The notes: generated from the sequence alone by a model not told the origin. A stretch of DNA of 64,000 nt from Flammeovirgaceae bacterium 311 (GCA_000597885.1 CP004371.1:1054001-1118000), one strand, 5' to 3'. Shown: positions 16,477-25,241, counted from the stretch's first letter. Numbers and translations are program-made.

Positions 16477-17037
16477 TTATTGGTAGTACCAGCTGTCCTT
16501 CAATGGTTTTAGCCCCTTTCTATTATCAGAGTTTATGGTGCTGTATAGTACTCCGTGTCTAACATCAAGAAATCCGTCCAGGCCGTAGTATACCCCTTCT
16601 TTGCTCGCAACAATCGAATACGCACCTACTTTTTGTCTTAGTTCTAAAAGCCTTTTTTGATTCTGGCTACTCAATTTATTTTGCTTGTCAATTATTTCTT
16701 CTCTACCAATCCATACTTCTGCGGAATCCCTCGATACCAGGCTATTTATTTCCTCTAGGTCAGTTTGATTAGAGTGAAGATATATCAGGTAAGAACTTTT
16801 AATAATCAGAGGTTCTACAAAGGTCAAGATTAGATATGCACCAATACATATTAAGGTCCAGGCAGATTTATTTACTACCGTCCTTTTGCCAAATAGAATA
16901 GAGAGATAGAATATCCCTGATACTAGCAGTCCGCCTACTAGTATTCCAGTGTAGGTAAAGGGTGCTCTGGCAAAAAATAGAAAACTCAAGAAAATCAGCA
17001 CAATTCCTATTATCAGTCCTGCCTCTCTAATTTTCAT
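16477..17037 (-). CDS. Cassette gene: multi-pass membrane protein
   Basis: The product has 186 residues. I chose ATG 17037 (MKIREAGLIIGIVLIFLSFL); the open frame reaches further up only because it runs through the attC. About four hydrophobic helices lie in the N-terminal half, followed by a soluble region with SRDSAEVWIGREEI and a short beta-rich end. The family is unknown. Confidence 0.76.
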   Translation of the reverse strand: MKIREAGLIIGIVLIFLSFLFFARAPFTYTGILVGGLLVSGIFYLSILFGKRTVVNKSAWTLICIGAYLILTFVEPLIIKSSYLIYLHSNQTDLEEINSLVSRDSAEVWIGREEIIDKQNKLSSQNQKRLLELRQKVGAYSIVASKEGVYYGLDGFLDVRHGVLYSTINSDNRKGLKPLKDSWYYQ

Positions 17038-17055
17038 TGTCGTTGTTTTTGTTGC

Positions 17056-17180
17056 AAGTAACGTCCATTGAATAAAGCAGATGCCCTTCACTGCCTTTTG
17101 CTGAAAGTACGCAAAAATTGCTTCCTGCATTGTCAATGGCTGAAAGCTCTTGGGGCATTTGCTTTATTCTGTTGTTAGCT
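17056..17180 (-). repeat. attC site 17
   Basis: Left core AAGTAAC, right core GTTAGCT. Inner arms TGCCC and GGGCA pair. Confidence 0.93.
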
Positions 17181-17196
17181 TTAGTTTATTATTATT

Positions 17197-17754
17197 TTAT
17201 TTTGGAGCATTAACGTTAAATCTCACCACTTCTTTTTTTGATAGATTTATTATTGCCTGAAAGTAGCAGTCTCCACCGCCCATAATTCTAAAGAGCTTAG
17301 TTTTCCAATCATCAGGTCCTGGCAAGGAACAGTAGGCATTCACATATAACAACTTTTCACCTTCAGAATTTATAACAGGCACATACTGTCGGGTATATTT
17401 AGCCTGATTTTCTATGATGAAATTTTCTAATTGAAAATCCTGGTCAGGATTCTCTGCTACTGTCTGATAATATTCTTCTGTTCGATTTTGATTGTATTTA
17501 TCGATCTGCTTGGATATCAAAACTTCAGTATCAGCGATCTCCTCTTTTGATAATTCTGCTGGTCGGACATCCTTTGGGAACATCCATGATCTGGCAGTGT
17601 CGTACTTTAATACAACATAATCCAGTGAGTCAATGATTGCTGAAGGCTCTTCAATGACTTCTTGTTCTGCCTTCACTATAGGCATATTTGTTTCAGTCCC
17701 AGTGTTGCAGCTAAGGAGTCCAAGTAAAGCTATGATAATGAGCTGGACCTTCAT
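17197..17754 (-). CDS. Cassette gene: putative lipoprotein
   Basis: The product has 185 residues from ATG 17754, with a lipoprotein signal (MKVQLIIIALLGLLSCNTGT, Cys at 16). The mature part is acidic with a helical middle (ELSKEEIADTEVLISKQIDK). The start is 13 bp from the cassette boundary. The family is unknown; it was probably exported to the periplasmic or outer-membrane face. Confidence 0.78.
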   Translation of the reverse strand: MKVQLIIIALLGLLSCNTGTETNMPIVKAEQEVIEEPSAIIDSLDYVVLKYDTARSWMFPKDVRPAELSKEEIADTEVLISKQIDKYNQNRTEEYYQTVAENPDQDFQLENFIIENQAKYTRQYVPVINSEGEKLLYVNAYCSLPGPDDWKTKLFRIMGGGDCYFQAIINLSKKEVVRFNVNAPK

Positions 17755-17762
17755 TTGATTAA

Positions 17763-17888
17763 AGCTAACGTCCATTGAATAAAGCAGACACCCATTCACT
17801 GACCATTGCTGAAAGGACGCAAAATTTGCTTTCTGCATTATCAATGGCTGAATACTGGTGGGGTGATTGCTTTATTCTGTTGTTAGGC
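17763..17888 (-). repeat. attC site 18
   Basis: Left core AGCTAAC, right core GTTAGGC. Inner arms CACCC and GGGTG pair, an arm class seen only here. Confidence 0.92.
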
Positions 17889-17906
17889 ACTGGCTTTTAT
17901 TTTTCT

Positions 17907-18581
17907 TTATTCATTTATTATTACTGACACTCCCATTCCATGAATAGAAAATGGAGGATAATCACTCAAGTCCGAATTGGGAAGGTACTGTCCATAATAT
18001 TCTTTTTCCAGTAAATGAAATTTCTCTATTCCATATCTCCTTGTGCTCTTATTGAATTGATTCAAGAAGGCACCGACTTTTTTCTCTAACCATGAATCCA
18101 ATAGAAACTCATTCAGCTGTTTATAACTGATGCTTTTTTCCCCGAACTCATTTTCATAGCTCCTTGAGAGCTCTGTTGTCATGTCCTTGTAGAAAACTGG
18201 AGACTCAAAATAAAGATAATCGAGCTTATCTAAATTAAAATCATGTTCAATTAGTGGTAAGCTTTCATTTATCTTGTCCAATGCCTTTGAAAATAAAATA
18301 GGATTACGGTGAAATATCCTGAGCTGGACTGAGCTGTCTCTCACATGTTCTGTTATCCCAATTCTAAAGTCTAGAGTGTCTTTATCGGCAATCCAGCAAT
18401 ATGTAAATGACTTTGAGTAGAAGCCAACTTCGAATGACTTTTCTAGTTTATTTTCAATCTTAACTAATGCTGTGTCTATCGGACTTTTTCCACTATCAGA
18501 CGAAATGATGTCTTCCCTTTGACTTGAATTATTGCAAGACAATAATGCCAGAGCTAATATTGATAGAATTATCGTTTTCAT
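17907..18581 (-). CDS. Cassette gene: putative lipoprotein
   Basis: The product has 224 residues with a lipoprotein signal (MKTIILSILALALLSCNNSS, Cys at 16) followed by a polar linker and a mixed alpha/beta domain rich in aromatic residues. Its leader end is the divergent attC at 18594. The family is unknown. Confidence 0.8.
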   Translation of the reverse strand: MKTIILSILALALLSCNNSSQREDIISSDSGKSPIDTALVKIENKLEKSFEVGFYSKSFTYCWIADKDTLDFRIGITEHVRDSSVQLRIFHRNPILFSKALDKINESLPLIEHDFNLDKLDYLYFESPVFYKDMTTELSRSYENEFGEKSISYKQLNEFLLDSWLEKKVGAFLNQFNKSTRRYGIEKFHLLEKEYYGQYLPNSDLSDYPPFSIHGMGVSVIINE

Positions 18582-18593
18582 TTTTTAGCTTGT

Positions 18594-18715
18594 GCCTAAC
18601 GGGCGCGGCACCTAGCAGGCGCCACAGCTGTAGTTGGTTTATGGCAGTTAAGGTAAGTGTTTTGCAGGAAGCTAACAAGAGGCAGCTGGGCGCTTGCTTG
18701 GTGCTTGTGTTAGGC
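18594..18715 (-). repeat. attC site 19, divergent type
   Basis: The core pair CCTAAC and GTTAGGC is conserved, but the arms are GGCACC (left) and GGTGC (right) with AGCAGGCGCC and GGCGCTTGCT inside, not GAATAAAGCA and TGCTTTATTC. The flanking cassettes still show matched private cores. This looks like a cassette end from another attC lineage. Confidence 0.85.
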
Positions 18716-19041
18716 TTTGGATTATTTATTTATCAGCGTCCATCCTGCGCCCAGTGGTCAATATTTTAAAGGTCAACCTGCGCCACGCTCTTATTATTCC
18801 TGCGCAGAAACTGGCTCACAAGCAGCAGCCATTACTGCCTGGCACCCGTCCGAACTGGTTCGTTAACCCAGCAAGCCCTTCTTGGCCCAGCATCAAGTTA
18901 AACGTCCAGCTTTTCCGGCTCTACTTTCCAGTCAACCTGCACCCAGCTTGTCCAGCCAAGGGCTTACTTTATTTTTGATAGAGCAAGGGACTGCTGCTAT
19001 ATGCCACTAACTGCTGTTGGCCACGCCAAACGATGCCTTAA
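18716..19041. other. Cassette without a convincing gene (ORF-less 4)
   Basis: Bounded by GTTAGGCTT (18709) and its inverse (ends 19048), and carrying the divergent attC. It shares GCTTTTCCGGCTCTACTTTC and TTGTCCAGCCAAGG with the cassette at 15.4 kb. No supported gene. Confidence 0.6.
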
Positions 19042-19166
19042 GCCTAACGTCCGTTGAATAAAGCAGGCGACCTTCACCGGCTTTTGCTGTGCCCACGCAA
19101 AGGTAGCCTTTTGCTTTGTCAATGGCTGAATGCTGGCTGGGAGCTTGCTTTATTCTGTTGTTATTT
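19042..19166 (-). repeat. attC site 20
   Basis: Left core GCCTAAC, right core GTTATTT. Typical arms. Confidence 0.93.
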
Positions 19167-19174
19167 GCTGCCTT

Positions 19175-19618
19175 TTATATTTCAAACCATACAATAAGGC
19201 GTATCTGCTTATCGTCCAGTTTTTTTACATTCTTTAATTTCTCAATAAGTTCGATAACAGCCAACCATTCACTTTGATGGCTATTTAATATTGAATCATT
19301 CTTCTTTATTTCATCATAGTAAATTGTGGTTAGGCCAAATACCTCTCCTGATTCAATATACTTTTGAATGCTTTCAATCTCTCGTCTGACAAGGTCCGAT
19401 GGATTCAGTGGAATGCCCCTATCTTTTGCAATAGAACTTATTTGATAATCTCCTCTTATAATTCTTTTCGAATAACCAAATAGCTTTTCTGTCACTTCAT
19501 CAATTTGGAGCATCATAGAGGAAATACTCATCCAACATAGCCAGGAGTGTTCTTCATCTCGTTCCTCTTGTGAAGTGTAGTTGGAAAATTCTATCCAACC
19601 TTCTGTTTCCATTGGCAT
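19175..19618 (-). CDS. Cassette gene: unknown soluble helical protein
   Basis: The product has 147 residues from ATG 19618 (MPMETEGWIEFSNYTSQEER); upstream frame belongs to the attC. Largely helical and charged (REIESIQKYIESGE, VIELIEKLKNVKKLDDKQ), with no signal. The stop codon is within 10 bp of the attC core. The family is unknown. Confidence 0.75.
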   Translation of the reverse strand: MPMETEGWIEFSNYTSQEERDEEHSWLCWMSISSMMLQIDEVTEKLFGYSKRIIRGDYQISSIAKDRGIPLNPSDLVRREIESIQKYIESGEVFGLTTIYYDEIKKNDSILNSHQSEWLAVIELIEKLKNVKKLDDKQIRLIVWFEI

Positions 19619-19639
19619 TGAAGTGTCCTTTTTGGTTGC

Positions 19640-19764
19640 AAATAACGTCCATTGAATAATGCAGGGGCTGCTCACCGCCGTTTGATGATTGTACGCAAAG
19701 GTAGCTTTCTGCATTGTCAATGGCTGAAAGCGCTATGGGCATTTGCTTTATTCTGTTGTTGTGC
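19640..19764 (-). repeat. attC site 21, chimeric interior
   Basis: Left core AAATAAC, right core GTTGTGC. The left interior (GGGGCTGCTCACC) belongs to the class that normally ends in CAGCCC, but the right interior is GGGCAT. The inner stem is therefore mispaired. The left arm is GAATAATGCA. Confidence 0.9.
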
Positions 19765-19805
19765 TGCGTTTATTTTATTCTTTTTCTCAAGGCTTTTGAA
19801 TTAGC

Positions 19806-20279
19806 TTAACCCAAGCTTACAACATTCATCTCGTGGTCAAGTAACAACATTCGAAATGATATCCATTTGCTAAAATGGTCAACAAGGAAATCATATTTAA
19901 CGAAATAGACATCGACTTTTTGATTTTGGCTAACTGCTTCATCAAACTTCTCCTTTGAGAGCTCTATGTACTTTATTTTTTTCTTATTCAAAAGCTTAAT
20001 GAAGCGTCTGTAATCATTTCCATAAGCAGGGAACTGGTAACTATCAGTTTTGAGAGTATCATCTACATAATTATATACTGTAGTGTCCCATGGAAATGCA
20101 TTGAACCCATGTTCTTCAGCAGCTTGCACCTCTTTCACAAACCTCTTATGCAATTCCTTTGGCGTCAAGACTTCAATTATAATTGATGCATCTTCTATTG
20201 AAGTAGGTTGTCCCTGAGCATAAGTGTTTGAAAGACTTAATAGTATGGTTAGAACACAAACATATATATATCTATTCAT
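19806..20279 (-). CDS. Cassette gene: secreted protein
   Basis: The product has 157 residues from ATG 20279, with a cleavable signal (MNRYIYVCVLTILLSLSNTYA then QGQ). An in-frame ATG at 20297 is an alternative start. The mature part has an alpha-helical segment (PKELHKRFVKEVQAAEEHG) and a long C-terminal strand-rich region. The family is unknown. Confidence 0.76.
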   Translation of the reverse strand: MNRYIYVCVLTILLSLSNTYAQGQPTSIEDASIIIEVLTPKELHKRFVKEVQAAEEHGFNAFPWDTTVYNYVDDTLKTDSYQFPAYGNDYRRFIKLLNKKKIKYIELSKEKFDEAVSQNQKVDVYFVKYDFLVDHFSKWISFRMLLLDHEMNVVSLG

Positions 20280-20348
20280 TACTTGGATGATCTTCATTGA
20301 AGCTAAACAATTCAAGTGGCGGTTACTAATGACAGCGATTTTAATGCA

Positions 20349-20475
20349 GCACAACGTCCATTGAATAAAGCAGGCGACCATTCACCAGCCCTTGCTGAGC
20401 GTACGCAAAGATAGCTGCCTGCATTGTCAATGGCTGAATGGCAGCTGGGGAGCTTGCTTTATTCTGTTGTTGGCA
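20349..20475 (-). repeat. attC site 22
   Basis: Left core GCACAAC, right core GTTGGCA. Typical arms. Confidence 0.93.
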
Positions 20476-20490
20476 ACAGCTCATTTTTTA

Positions 20491-21024
20491 TTATTTGAAC
20501 AAGTCCGCCTTACCTACATACTCGCTTTTTACCTTATCTTCTTTGAACGTATAAATGTAAACAGTAGGCTCGAAAATCATAGGAGGTTGATTAGGACTAT
20601 TCTTACTTTGATGCTGTAGGGGATGGATATAACTGAATTTAGTTCTATTGGGACCCGTGCAAATATTCTTGTCATGTGAAGCACCAAAGACAAAAATGTT
20701 ATAGTTCTTGTAAAGCATATAACCTAGCAACTTAACTTTATTAGCCTGTACAATTCTATTCATGCTGAATGTACTTATGGATGCTAGCCTTACCTCACTT
20801 TCATCGTCTGAGCTATTTATAACCATTATGACAGGATTATCTTTTGGCTCATTAACCATGTATTGCTCCTCAGCATTTAAGAACATAATAATCAGCTTTG
20901 TCAATTGAGGGTTGCAGGCTGAAACCTCAACTACACTGTCAGTATCAGTGTCACTACAAGATGTTATTGTGATAGAACAAAAGGTTGCTACTGCAATAAT
21001 AAAGCGTAGTATTGAATGCCTCAT
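20491..21024 (-). CDS. Cassette gene: putative lipoprotein
   Basis: The product has 177 residues with a lipoprotein signal (LRFIIAVATFCSITITSCSD, lipobox TSC) and an acidic linker DTDTDS. The mature part is mixed alpha/beta and ends EYVGKADLFK. IS1182 copy 4 interrupts the attC just upstream of its leader. The family is unknown. Confidence 0.78.
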   Translation of the reverse strand: MRHSILRFIIAVATFCSITITSCSDTDTDSVVEVSACNPQLTKLIIMFLNAEEQYMVNEPKDNPVIMVINSSDDESEVRLASISTFSMNRIVQANKVKLLGYMLYKNYNIFVFGASHDKNICTGPNRTKFSYIHPLQHQSKNSPNQPPMIFEPTVYIYTFKEDKVKSEYVGKADLFK

Positions 21025-21080
21025 TTTACTGATATGATAGATATAAATTCTTAAGCCTCATAACGGTACGATTGTGTTGT

Positions 21081-21089
21081 TGCCAACGT
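21081..21089 (-). repeat. attC site 23, R' fragment left of IS1182 copy 4
   Basis: TGCCAAC plus GT, then the IS. The matching private core GTTGGCA is at 20469. Confidence 0.85.
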
Positions 21090-22811
21090 CAGAGTGTGCA
21101 AAAACTCTTCTCTCTTGAAAAAAGGGGCTTTTGCTTCCTATTAGACCCATTTTCAGCCACTCCTAGCGCAGCTTCATAAGTTGCCTATTATCCGCTCCAA
21201 AAAGTAGAAGTTAGCTAAAAAGCATCAGGTAAAGCGCTGTAAGTGAAGACAAAGCAGCCACTGGCCACTTGGTGTAGCTTTTCAGTAGTTTGAGCAGCTT
21301 AGGCACCGAGAGGATGGACACAGCTCTCCTAAGGTTGTAGCAGGTAAAGATAAGCCCCAGCTCTCCGTCCACTTTTTTCAGTCCCTTCATCAGCGTATAG
21401 CTGTAGCCCCATGCTCTTTTGATGGTACCAAAAGGATGCTCTACAATAGCTTGTCTTTTACGATAAACTTCTTTTTGGCGCATTACCCTCTGGTTGTTGC
21501 TTTTGATCACTCCAGCATGCTCGGAGCGTTCTATTAGTCTTCCTGCCTTATTTATGGTGCATAGCGCCTTGGCTGCACAGCAAAGGCAGGCTTTGGTCTT
21601 GTAATGCTTGACCATATAAGGAGAAGCATTTTTCTTTTCCAAGCTTACCTTATGCTTCTCATACCAGGACCCATTGCTAGAAAGCACTTCCCCTTTAGGA
21701 CAGATATAATGGTCTTTCTTTTCATCATAATGGAACTGCTCCAGATAATAAGCAGCAGTTGGCACAGGATCTCTGGCAGGTTCTTTATACGCCACTATGG
21801 TGATGATGCCATTGTCCAGGCACTCACTTAGCTGTTCTCCGCTATGATAGGCTTTGTCAGCCAGTACAGTGATTCTTTTCTTTCCTAGTGCTTGTTTAGC
21901 TGCAAGAGCTGTAGGAGCTAGTGCTTTAGAATCGTTCTTGTTGAGGGCCTGGTAGTGGATGATTAGGCAGTGTTTGCTATCGACTGCTGCCTGGCTGTTG
22001 TAGCTTACCTCCACTACATTATGGTGCTGGATTAGGGCTCTGCTTTCTTTATCTGAAGTAGATACCTGTCCGTCATCACTTTGCGCTACCTCTTTTTCCA
22101 TCTGCTCGTACTTGAGCTTTCGCTTCTCCAGGTGCTTAAGAGCCACTTCGATGTCAGCCCTGGAGCCTTTGACATCATGGGCTTCCTTTTGATCTTCCTC
22201 TTCCAACAGATCCAAGTAATCATCTATCTTTTCTTGTATGTAGCTAAGCTGGCGCTCTATCTTCTTTTGGTTGTAGTTGTTCTTTCTGGAATTCACTGCT
22301 CTGATCTTTGTGCCATCTATGGCTACATATTTGCCCTTAAGCAGGTGAGCATCATTAAGAAAAGCTACAAAGGCCTTGAAGACCTGCTTGAGCTGCTGGG
22401 GATGCTCTTTCCTGAAGTCAGCGATGGTATGATAGGCAGGACAGAGCCCCTGTAGCAGCCACTGCACTTCAAGATTCCTTCTGCATTCTGTCTCCAGCTT
22501 TCTGCTTGATCTGATCCTGTTGTAGTAGCCATACAGGTAGAGCTTCAAAAGATGAGCAGGATCAAAAGAGGGTCTGCCCGTAGCTTTGGGCTCCACTCCC
22601 TTGAAACCCATCTCCAAAAGGGGCAGTGCATCTACAAAAGCATCAATGACCCTAACTGGATTATCAGCTGATATGGATGCCTCCAGACTAGTTGAAAAAG
22701 TCTGATTACGATCTCTTCCCGTCAGATGGTGCATCCCTTAATTTAGCTAAACCTGTTGTTAAACTGAAGAAAATTCAACAGTTTTAACAGCGGTGCTTTT
22801 CGCACAGACTG
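21090..22811 (-). mobile_element. IS1182-family insertion sequence, copy 4 (inverted), inside an attC
   Basis: 1722 bp, opposite orientation to the other copies but in the same attC position, with ACGT duplicated at 21086-21089 and 22812-22815. ACGT is its own complement, which explains why both orientations occur. Confidence 0.93.
21211..22734 (-). CDS. IS1182-family transposase, copy 4
   Basis: 507 residues, same sequence as the copy at 1837-3360. Intact and on the minus strand. Confidence 0.95.
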   Translation of the reverse strand: MHHLTGRDRNQTFSTSLEASISADNPVRVIDAFVDALPLLEMGFKGVEPKATGRPSFDPAHLLKLYLYGYYNRIRSSRKLETECRRNLEVQWLLQGLCPAYHTIADFRKEHPQQLKQVFKAFVAFLNDAHLLKGKYVAIDGTKIRAVNSRKNNYNQKKIERQLSYIQEKIDDYLDLLEEEDQKEAHDVKGSRADIEVALKHLEKRKLKYEQMEKEVAQSDDGQVSTSDKESRALIQHHNVVEVSYNSQAAVDSKHCLIIHYQALNKNDSKALAPTALAAKQALGKKRITVLADKAYHSGEQLSECLDNGIITIVAYKEPARDPVPTAAYYLEQFHYDEKKDHYICPKGEVLSSNGSWYEKHKVSLEKKNASPYMVKHYKTKACLCCAAKALCTINKAGRLIERSEHAGVIKSNNQRVMRQKEVYRKRQAIVEHPFGTIKRAWGYSYTLMKGLKKVDGELGLIFTCYNLRRAVSILSVPKLLKLLKSYTKWPVAALSSLTALYLMLFS

Positions 22812-22931
22812 ACGTCCATTGAATAAAGCAGATGCCCTGCACTGCCCTTTGCCGAATGTACGCAAAAGTTGCTTTCCGCATTGTCAATGGCTGAATGGGC
22901 TGGGGGCATTTGCTTTATTCTGTTGTTGGCA
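22812..22931 (-). repeat. attC site 23, main part right of IS1182 copy 4
   Basis: Inner arms TGCCC and GGGCA pair. Ends in core GTTGGCA. Confidence 0.9.
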
Positions 22932-22946
22932 GTAGTATATTTTTAT

Positions 22947-23321
22947 TTATGTCCCTGTTACTTGTCCAGTTAATAGTAAAAGGAAAAAACACCCGATACT
23001 GCTTAATGGAGACAATAGAATTAACATTAAGCTTCCGATAAGTCTTCTTTTTGATGGATCTTCCACCTTTTTGCCAAAATATATTAAGGCTGGTCCTAAT
23101 AGCCATAAAGGGCTTGAAAATAATAAAGCATTACCAACTGGAGTAATCTCCGTCCATAAAGCCGATGTTATGAACCCTATTATTAACAACAATATAATCA
23201 GTGTTGAGAGCAACAAAAACAGCTTTCCGTCATGCTTCCCCGTTATTTGTTGCATTGTCAGCCATACAATAAAGAACAGCAAAGAAGGAAGATAAATTAT
23301 TAGGAAGTCCGTTGTTTCCAT
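22947..23321 (-). CDS. Cassette gene: four-helix membrane protein
   Basis: The product has 124 residues from ATG 23321 (METTDFLIIYLPSLLFFIVW), with about four hydrophobic helices and a short basic loop (GKKVEDPSKRR) before the last one. The cassette core is GTTGGCAGTA. The family is unknown. Confidence 0.74.
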   Translation of the reverse strand: METTDFLIIYLPSLLFFIVWLTMQQITGKHDGKLFLLLSTLIILLLIIGFITSALWTEITPVGNALLFSSPLWLLGPALIYFGKKVEDPSKRRLIGSLMLILLSPLSSIGCFFLLLLTGQVTGT

Positions 23322-23335
23322 GATGATTTTATTAC

Positions 23336-23460
23336 TGCCAACGTCCATTGAATAAAGCAGCCGACCATTCACAGGGCTCAACTGAGCGTACGCAAAAATA
23401 GACTTTTGCATTGTCAATGGCTGAATGCTGCGGGGCGGTTGCTTTATTCTGTTGTTAGGT
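23336..23460 (-). repeat. attC site 24
   Basis: Left core TGCCAAC, right core GTTAGGT. Typical arms. Confidence 0.93.
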
Positions 23461-23465
23461 GCTGA

Positions 23466-23939
23466 TTATTTATTTTTTATTTTCCAGTCTTCCCAATAAT
23501 TATTGCAGATACTTTTCAGCTCATCGATCTTGATTTCATTCATTTCTTGATCGAATATTTTTATGGCTTCACAAGCTAGATAGAGATTCCCTCCGCAATA
23601 ATTATATTTTGGGTCAGCTTGATTGAATGATATCTCTACTGAACTATCTTTAACATCTGCATAGAGAATTTCCAGTTCAGCTTCAAATATTTCTCCAAGG
23701 CTATTTTTAAAATGCTTATTATTTTCTGAGGGATCAGTCCAGGGGTCAAACTCTAATCTATATATTTTGTACAGAATAAGATTAAAATACTCGTAATCAG
23801 CATTTAATCTTTCTGCTAAATACAAGCAGTCAATTTTTAAAGTCAAGATATCATTATCTCCTGTCCAACCGACTATGCTTCCGTCGTGAAACAAAGAAAA
23901 TACTTCCGCTATGTCGCCTAATGTTGCCACTGATTTCAT
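23466..23939 (-). CDS. Cassette gene: unknown acidic soluble protein
   Basis: The product has 157 residues. I prefer ATG 23939 (MKSVATLGDIAEVFSLFHDG) over the GTG at 23945 that overlaps the core. The arrangement FHDGSIVGWTGDNDILTLKI recalls small proteins of the immunity type in which an HDG-like turn precedes a strand; this is a weak resemblance. No signal. It ends DWKIKNK 6 bp from the attC. Confidence 0.74.
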   Translation of the reverse strand: MKSVATLGDIAEVFSLFHDGSIVGWTGDNDILTLKIDCLYLAERLNADYEYFNLILYKIYRLEFDPWTDPSENNKHFKNSLGEIFEAELEILYADVKDSSVEISFNQADPKYNYCGGNLYLACEAIKIFDQEMNEIKIDELKSICNNYWEDWKIKNK

Positions 23940-23943
23940 TTGC

Positions 23944-24065
23944 ACCTAACGTCCAATGAATAAAGCAGGGGCTGCTCACCGCCGCCGCTCAATGTACGTC
24001 TGGTTAATTTTTATTGTAAGATAGCGGAGAGCTCTTACAGCCCTTGTTTTATTCTGTTGTTATGG
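23944..24065 (-). repeat. attC site 25
   Basis: Left core ACCTAAC, right core GTTATGG. Inner arms GGGCTG and CAGCCC pair. The left spacer is GTCCAAT. Confidence 0.92.
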
Positions 24066-24071
24066 AACGTT

Positions 24072-24632
24072 TTATTTTATTTTTATATACTGCTTGTAGT
24101 CATTTGCAATCATCGATTCATTTTCTACGAAAGCGGGATCCATAGCTCCTACACTTTCCAAGTCCGGGGTTGACCATCTTATCACCCTGTCCTCCTTCAC
24201 ATAAAAGCGATCTTTTGTTTTAGATTTCTGTGAAGCTTTAAATTCGTCATGCCACTTGGGTCGATGATATACAGTATTTATCTTATCTACGAAGAAGAGA
24301 TTACCATTTTTAAAGTAATATTCAGAAGTTAAATCTTCGCGGTCTCCATAGAATTCAATGGTCATTTTAACTAGCTGTTCGTCTACAAAATATCTAGTCA
24401 TTTTGATCTTGCCTAGTCTGTATATTTTTGCTGCTTCACTTGAGAATGGTTCAGAACTTTCCCCTTGATTGACTTCTATTTCAGATAGCATTACTTTATT
24501 AGACTCCGATATAATGGAATTTACTTCTCGGAACCATTCCCTTATCTGATTTATATCTTTTTCTAAATTCTGCGAGTGTAGTGGTAAGATCACTGAAAAA
24601 ATTAATCCGGCTATTAAAAAAATCCTGCTCAT
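24072..24632 (-). CDS. Cassette gene: secreted protein
   Basis: The product has 186 residues with a signal peptide (MSRIFLIAGLIFSVILPLHS, then QNLEKD). The mature protein starts helical (INQIREWFREVNSIISESNK) and continues with short beta strands around EFYGDREDLTSEYYFKNGN, a pattern of beta-repeat secreted proteins. The family is unknown. Confidence 0.78.
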   Translation of the reverse strand: MSRIFLIAGLIFSVILPLHSQNLEKDINQIREWFREVNSIISESNKVMLSEIEVNQGESSEPFSSEAAKIYRLGKIKMTRYFVDEQLVKMTIEFYGDREDLTSEYYFKNGNLFFVDKINTVYHRPKWHDEFKASQKSKTKDRFYVKEDRVIRWSTPDLESVGAMDPAFVENESMIANDYKQYIKIK

Positions 24633-24651
24633 AGCTTCTTGTTTTAATGTT

Positions 24652-24778
24652 CCATAACGTCCATTGAATAAAGCAGCCGACCATTCACTGGCCTCTGCCT
24701 AAAGTTCGATAAGGTAGCACCCTGCATTGTCAATGGCAACCAAGCAAGCGGGGCGGTTGCTTTATTCTGTTGTTGGGC
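24652..24778 (-). repeat. attC site 26
   Basis: Left core CCATAAC, right core GTTGGGC. Typical arms. Confidence 0.93.
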
Positions 24779-24851
24779 ACTGTTTATTTATATTTTATCT
24801 AATTAGCACAATCAGCTATTGTCATCTCTTAAGAAACAACTTTACTACTTT

Positions 24852-25241
24852 TTATCTCAAGTAATTATTTAGAAAAGGTAACACACCAAGGCCAAGCAGT
24901 ATGATACTAACATACATTAAAAGCTTTCTGCCTTTTAGTCTCCTATCATTATTAGTGTCGGCACCCCACCTTTGGTTCAACTCCTGATAATTTTGAATAA
25001 ACTTATATCTATAATATAATACCGCCCATACAGTCAAAGTACAAGTAAGGGTTATTTCAGGTTCTAGTGAAAAAGCTTTTTTAGTGAATATCATATTTAA
25101 TATGACCAATAAGCACAACAGATTAATACCAATCACTACTGCCATTATAGCAGATGACCAAAATACAGGAACACCTTGTCTTTGCCTTTTAGAATAATAA
25201 TCAAAGCACCTATAGTAGAAGTAGTCTAAAAAGCTTATCAT
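24852..25241 (-). CDS. Cassette gene: three-helix membrane protein
   Basis: The product has 129 residues with hydrophobic helices at about 30-52, 63-79 and 108-122, and a charged loop NQRWGADTNNDRRLKGRK between the last two. It sits further from both cassette ends than most genes here (about 70 bp to the attC, about 115 bp to the boundary). The family is unknown. Confidence 0.72.
   Translation of the reverse strand: MISFLDYFYYRCFDYYSKRQRQGVPVFWSSAIMAVVIGINLLCLLVILNMIFTKKAFSLEPEITLTCTLTVWAVLYYRYKFIQNYQELNQRWGADTNNDRRLKGRKLLMYVSIILLGLGVLPFLNNYLR

Noticed and set aside
16477-20381. Long open frames that start inside attC sites (for example MTMQKATFAY) and run into cassette genes
   Set aside because: The attC happens to be open in one frame, so translation runs through it. 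Real starts with signal peptides or normal N-termini lie downstream, inside each cassette.
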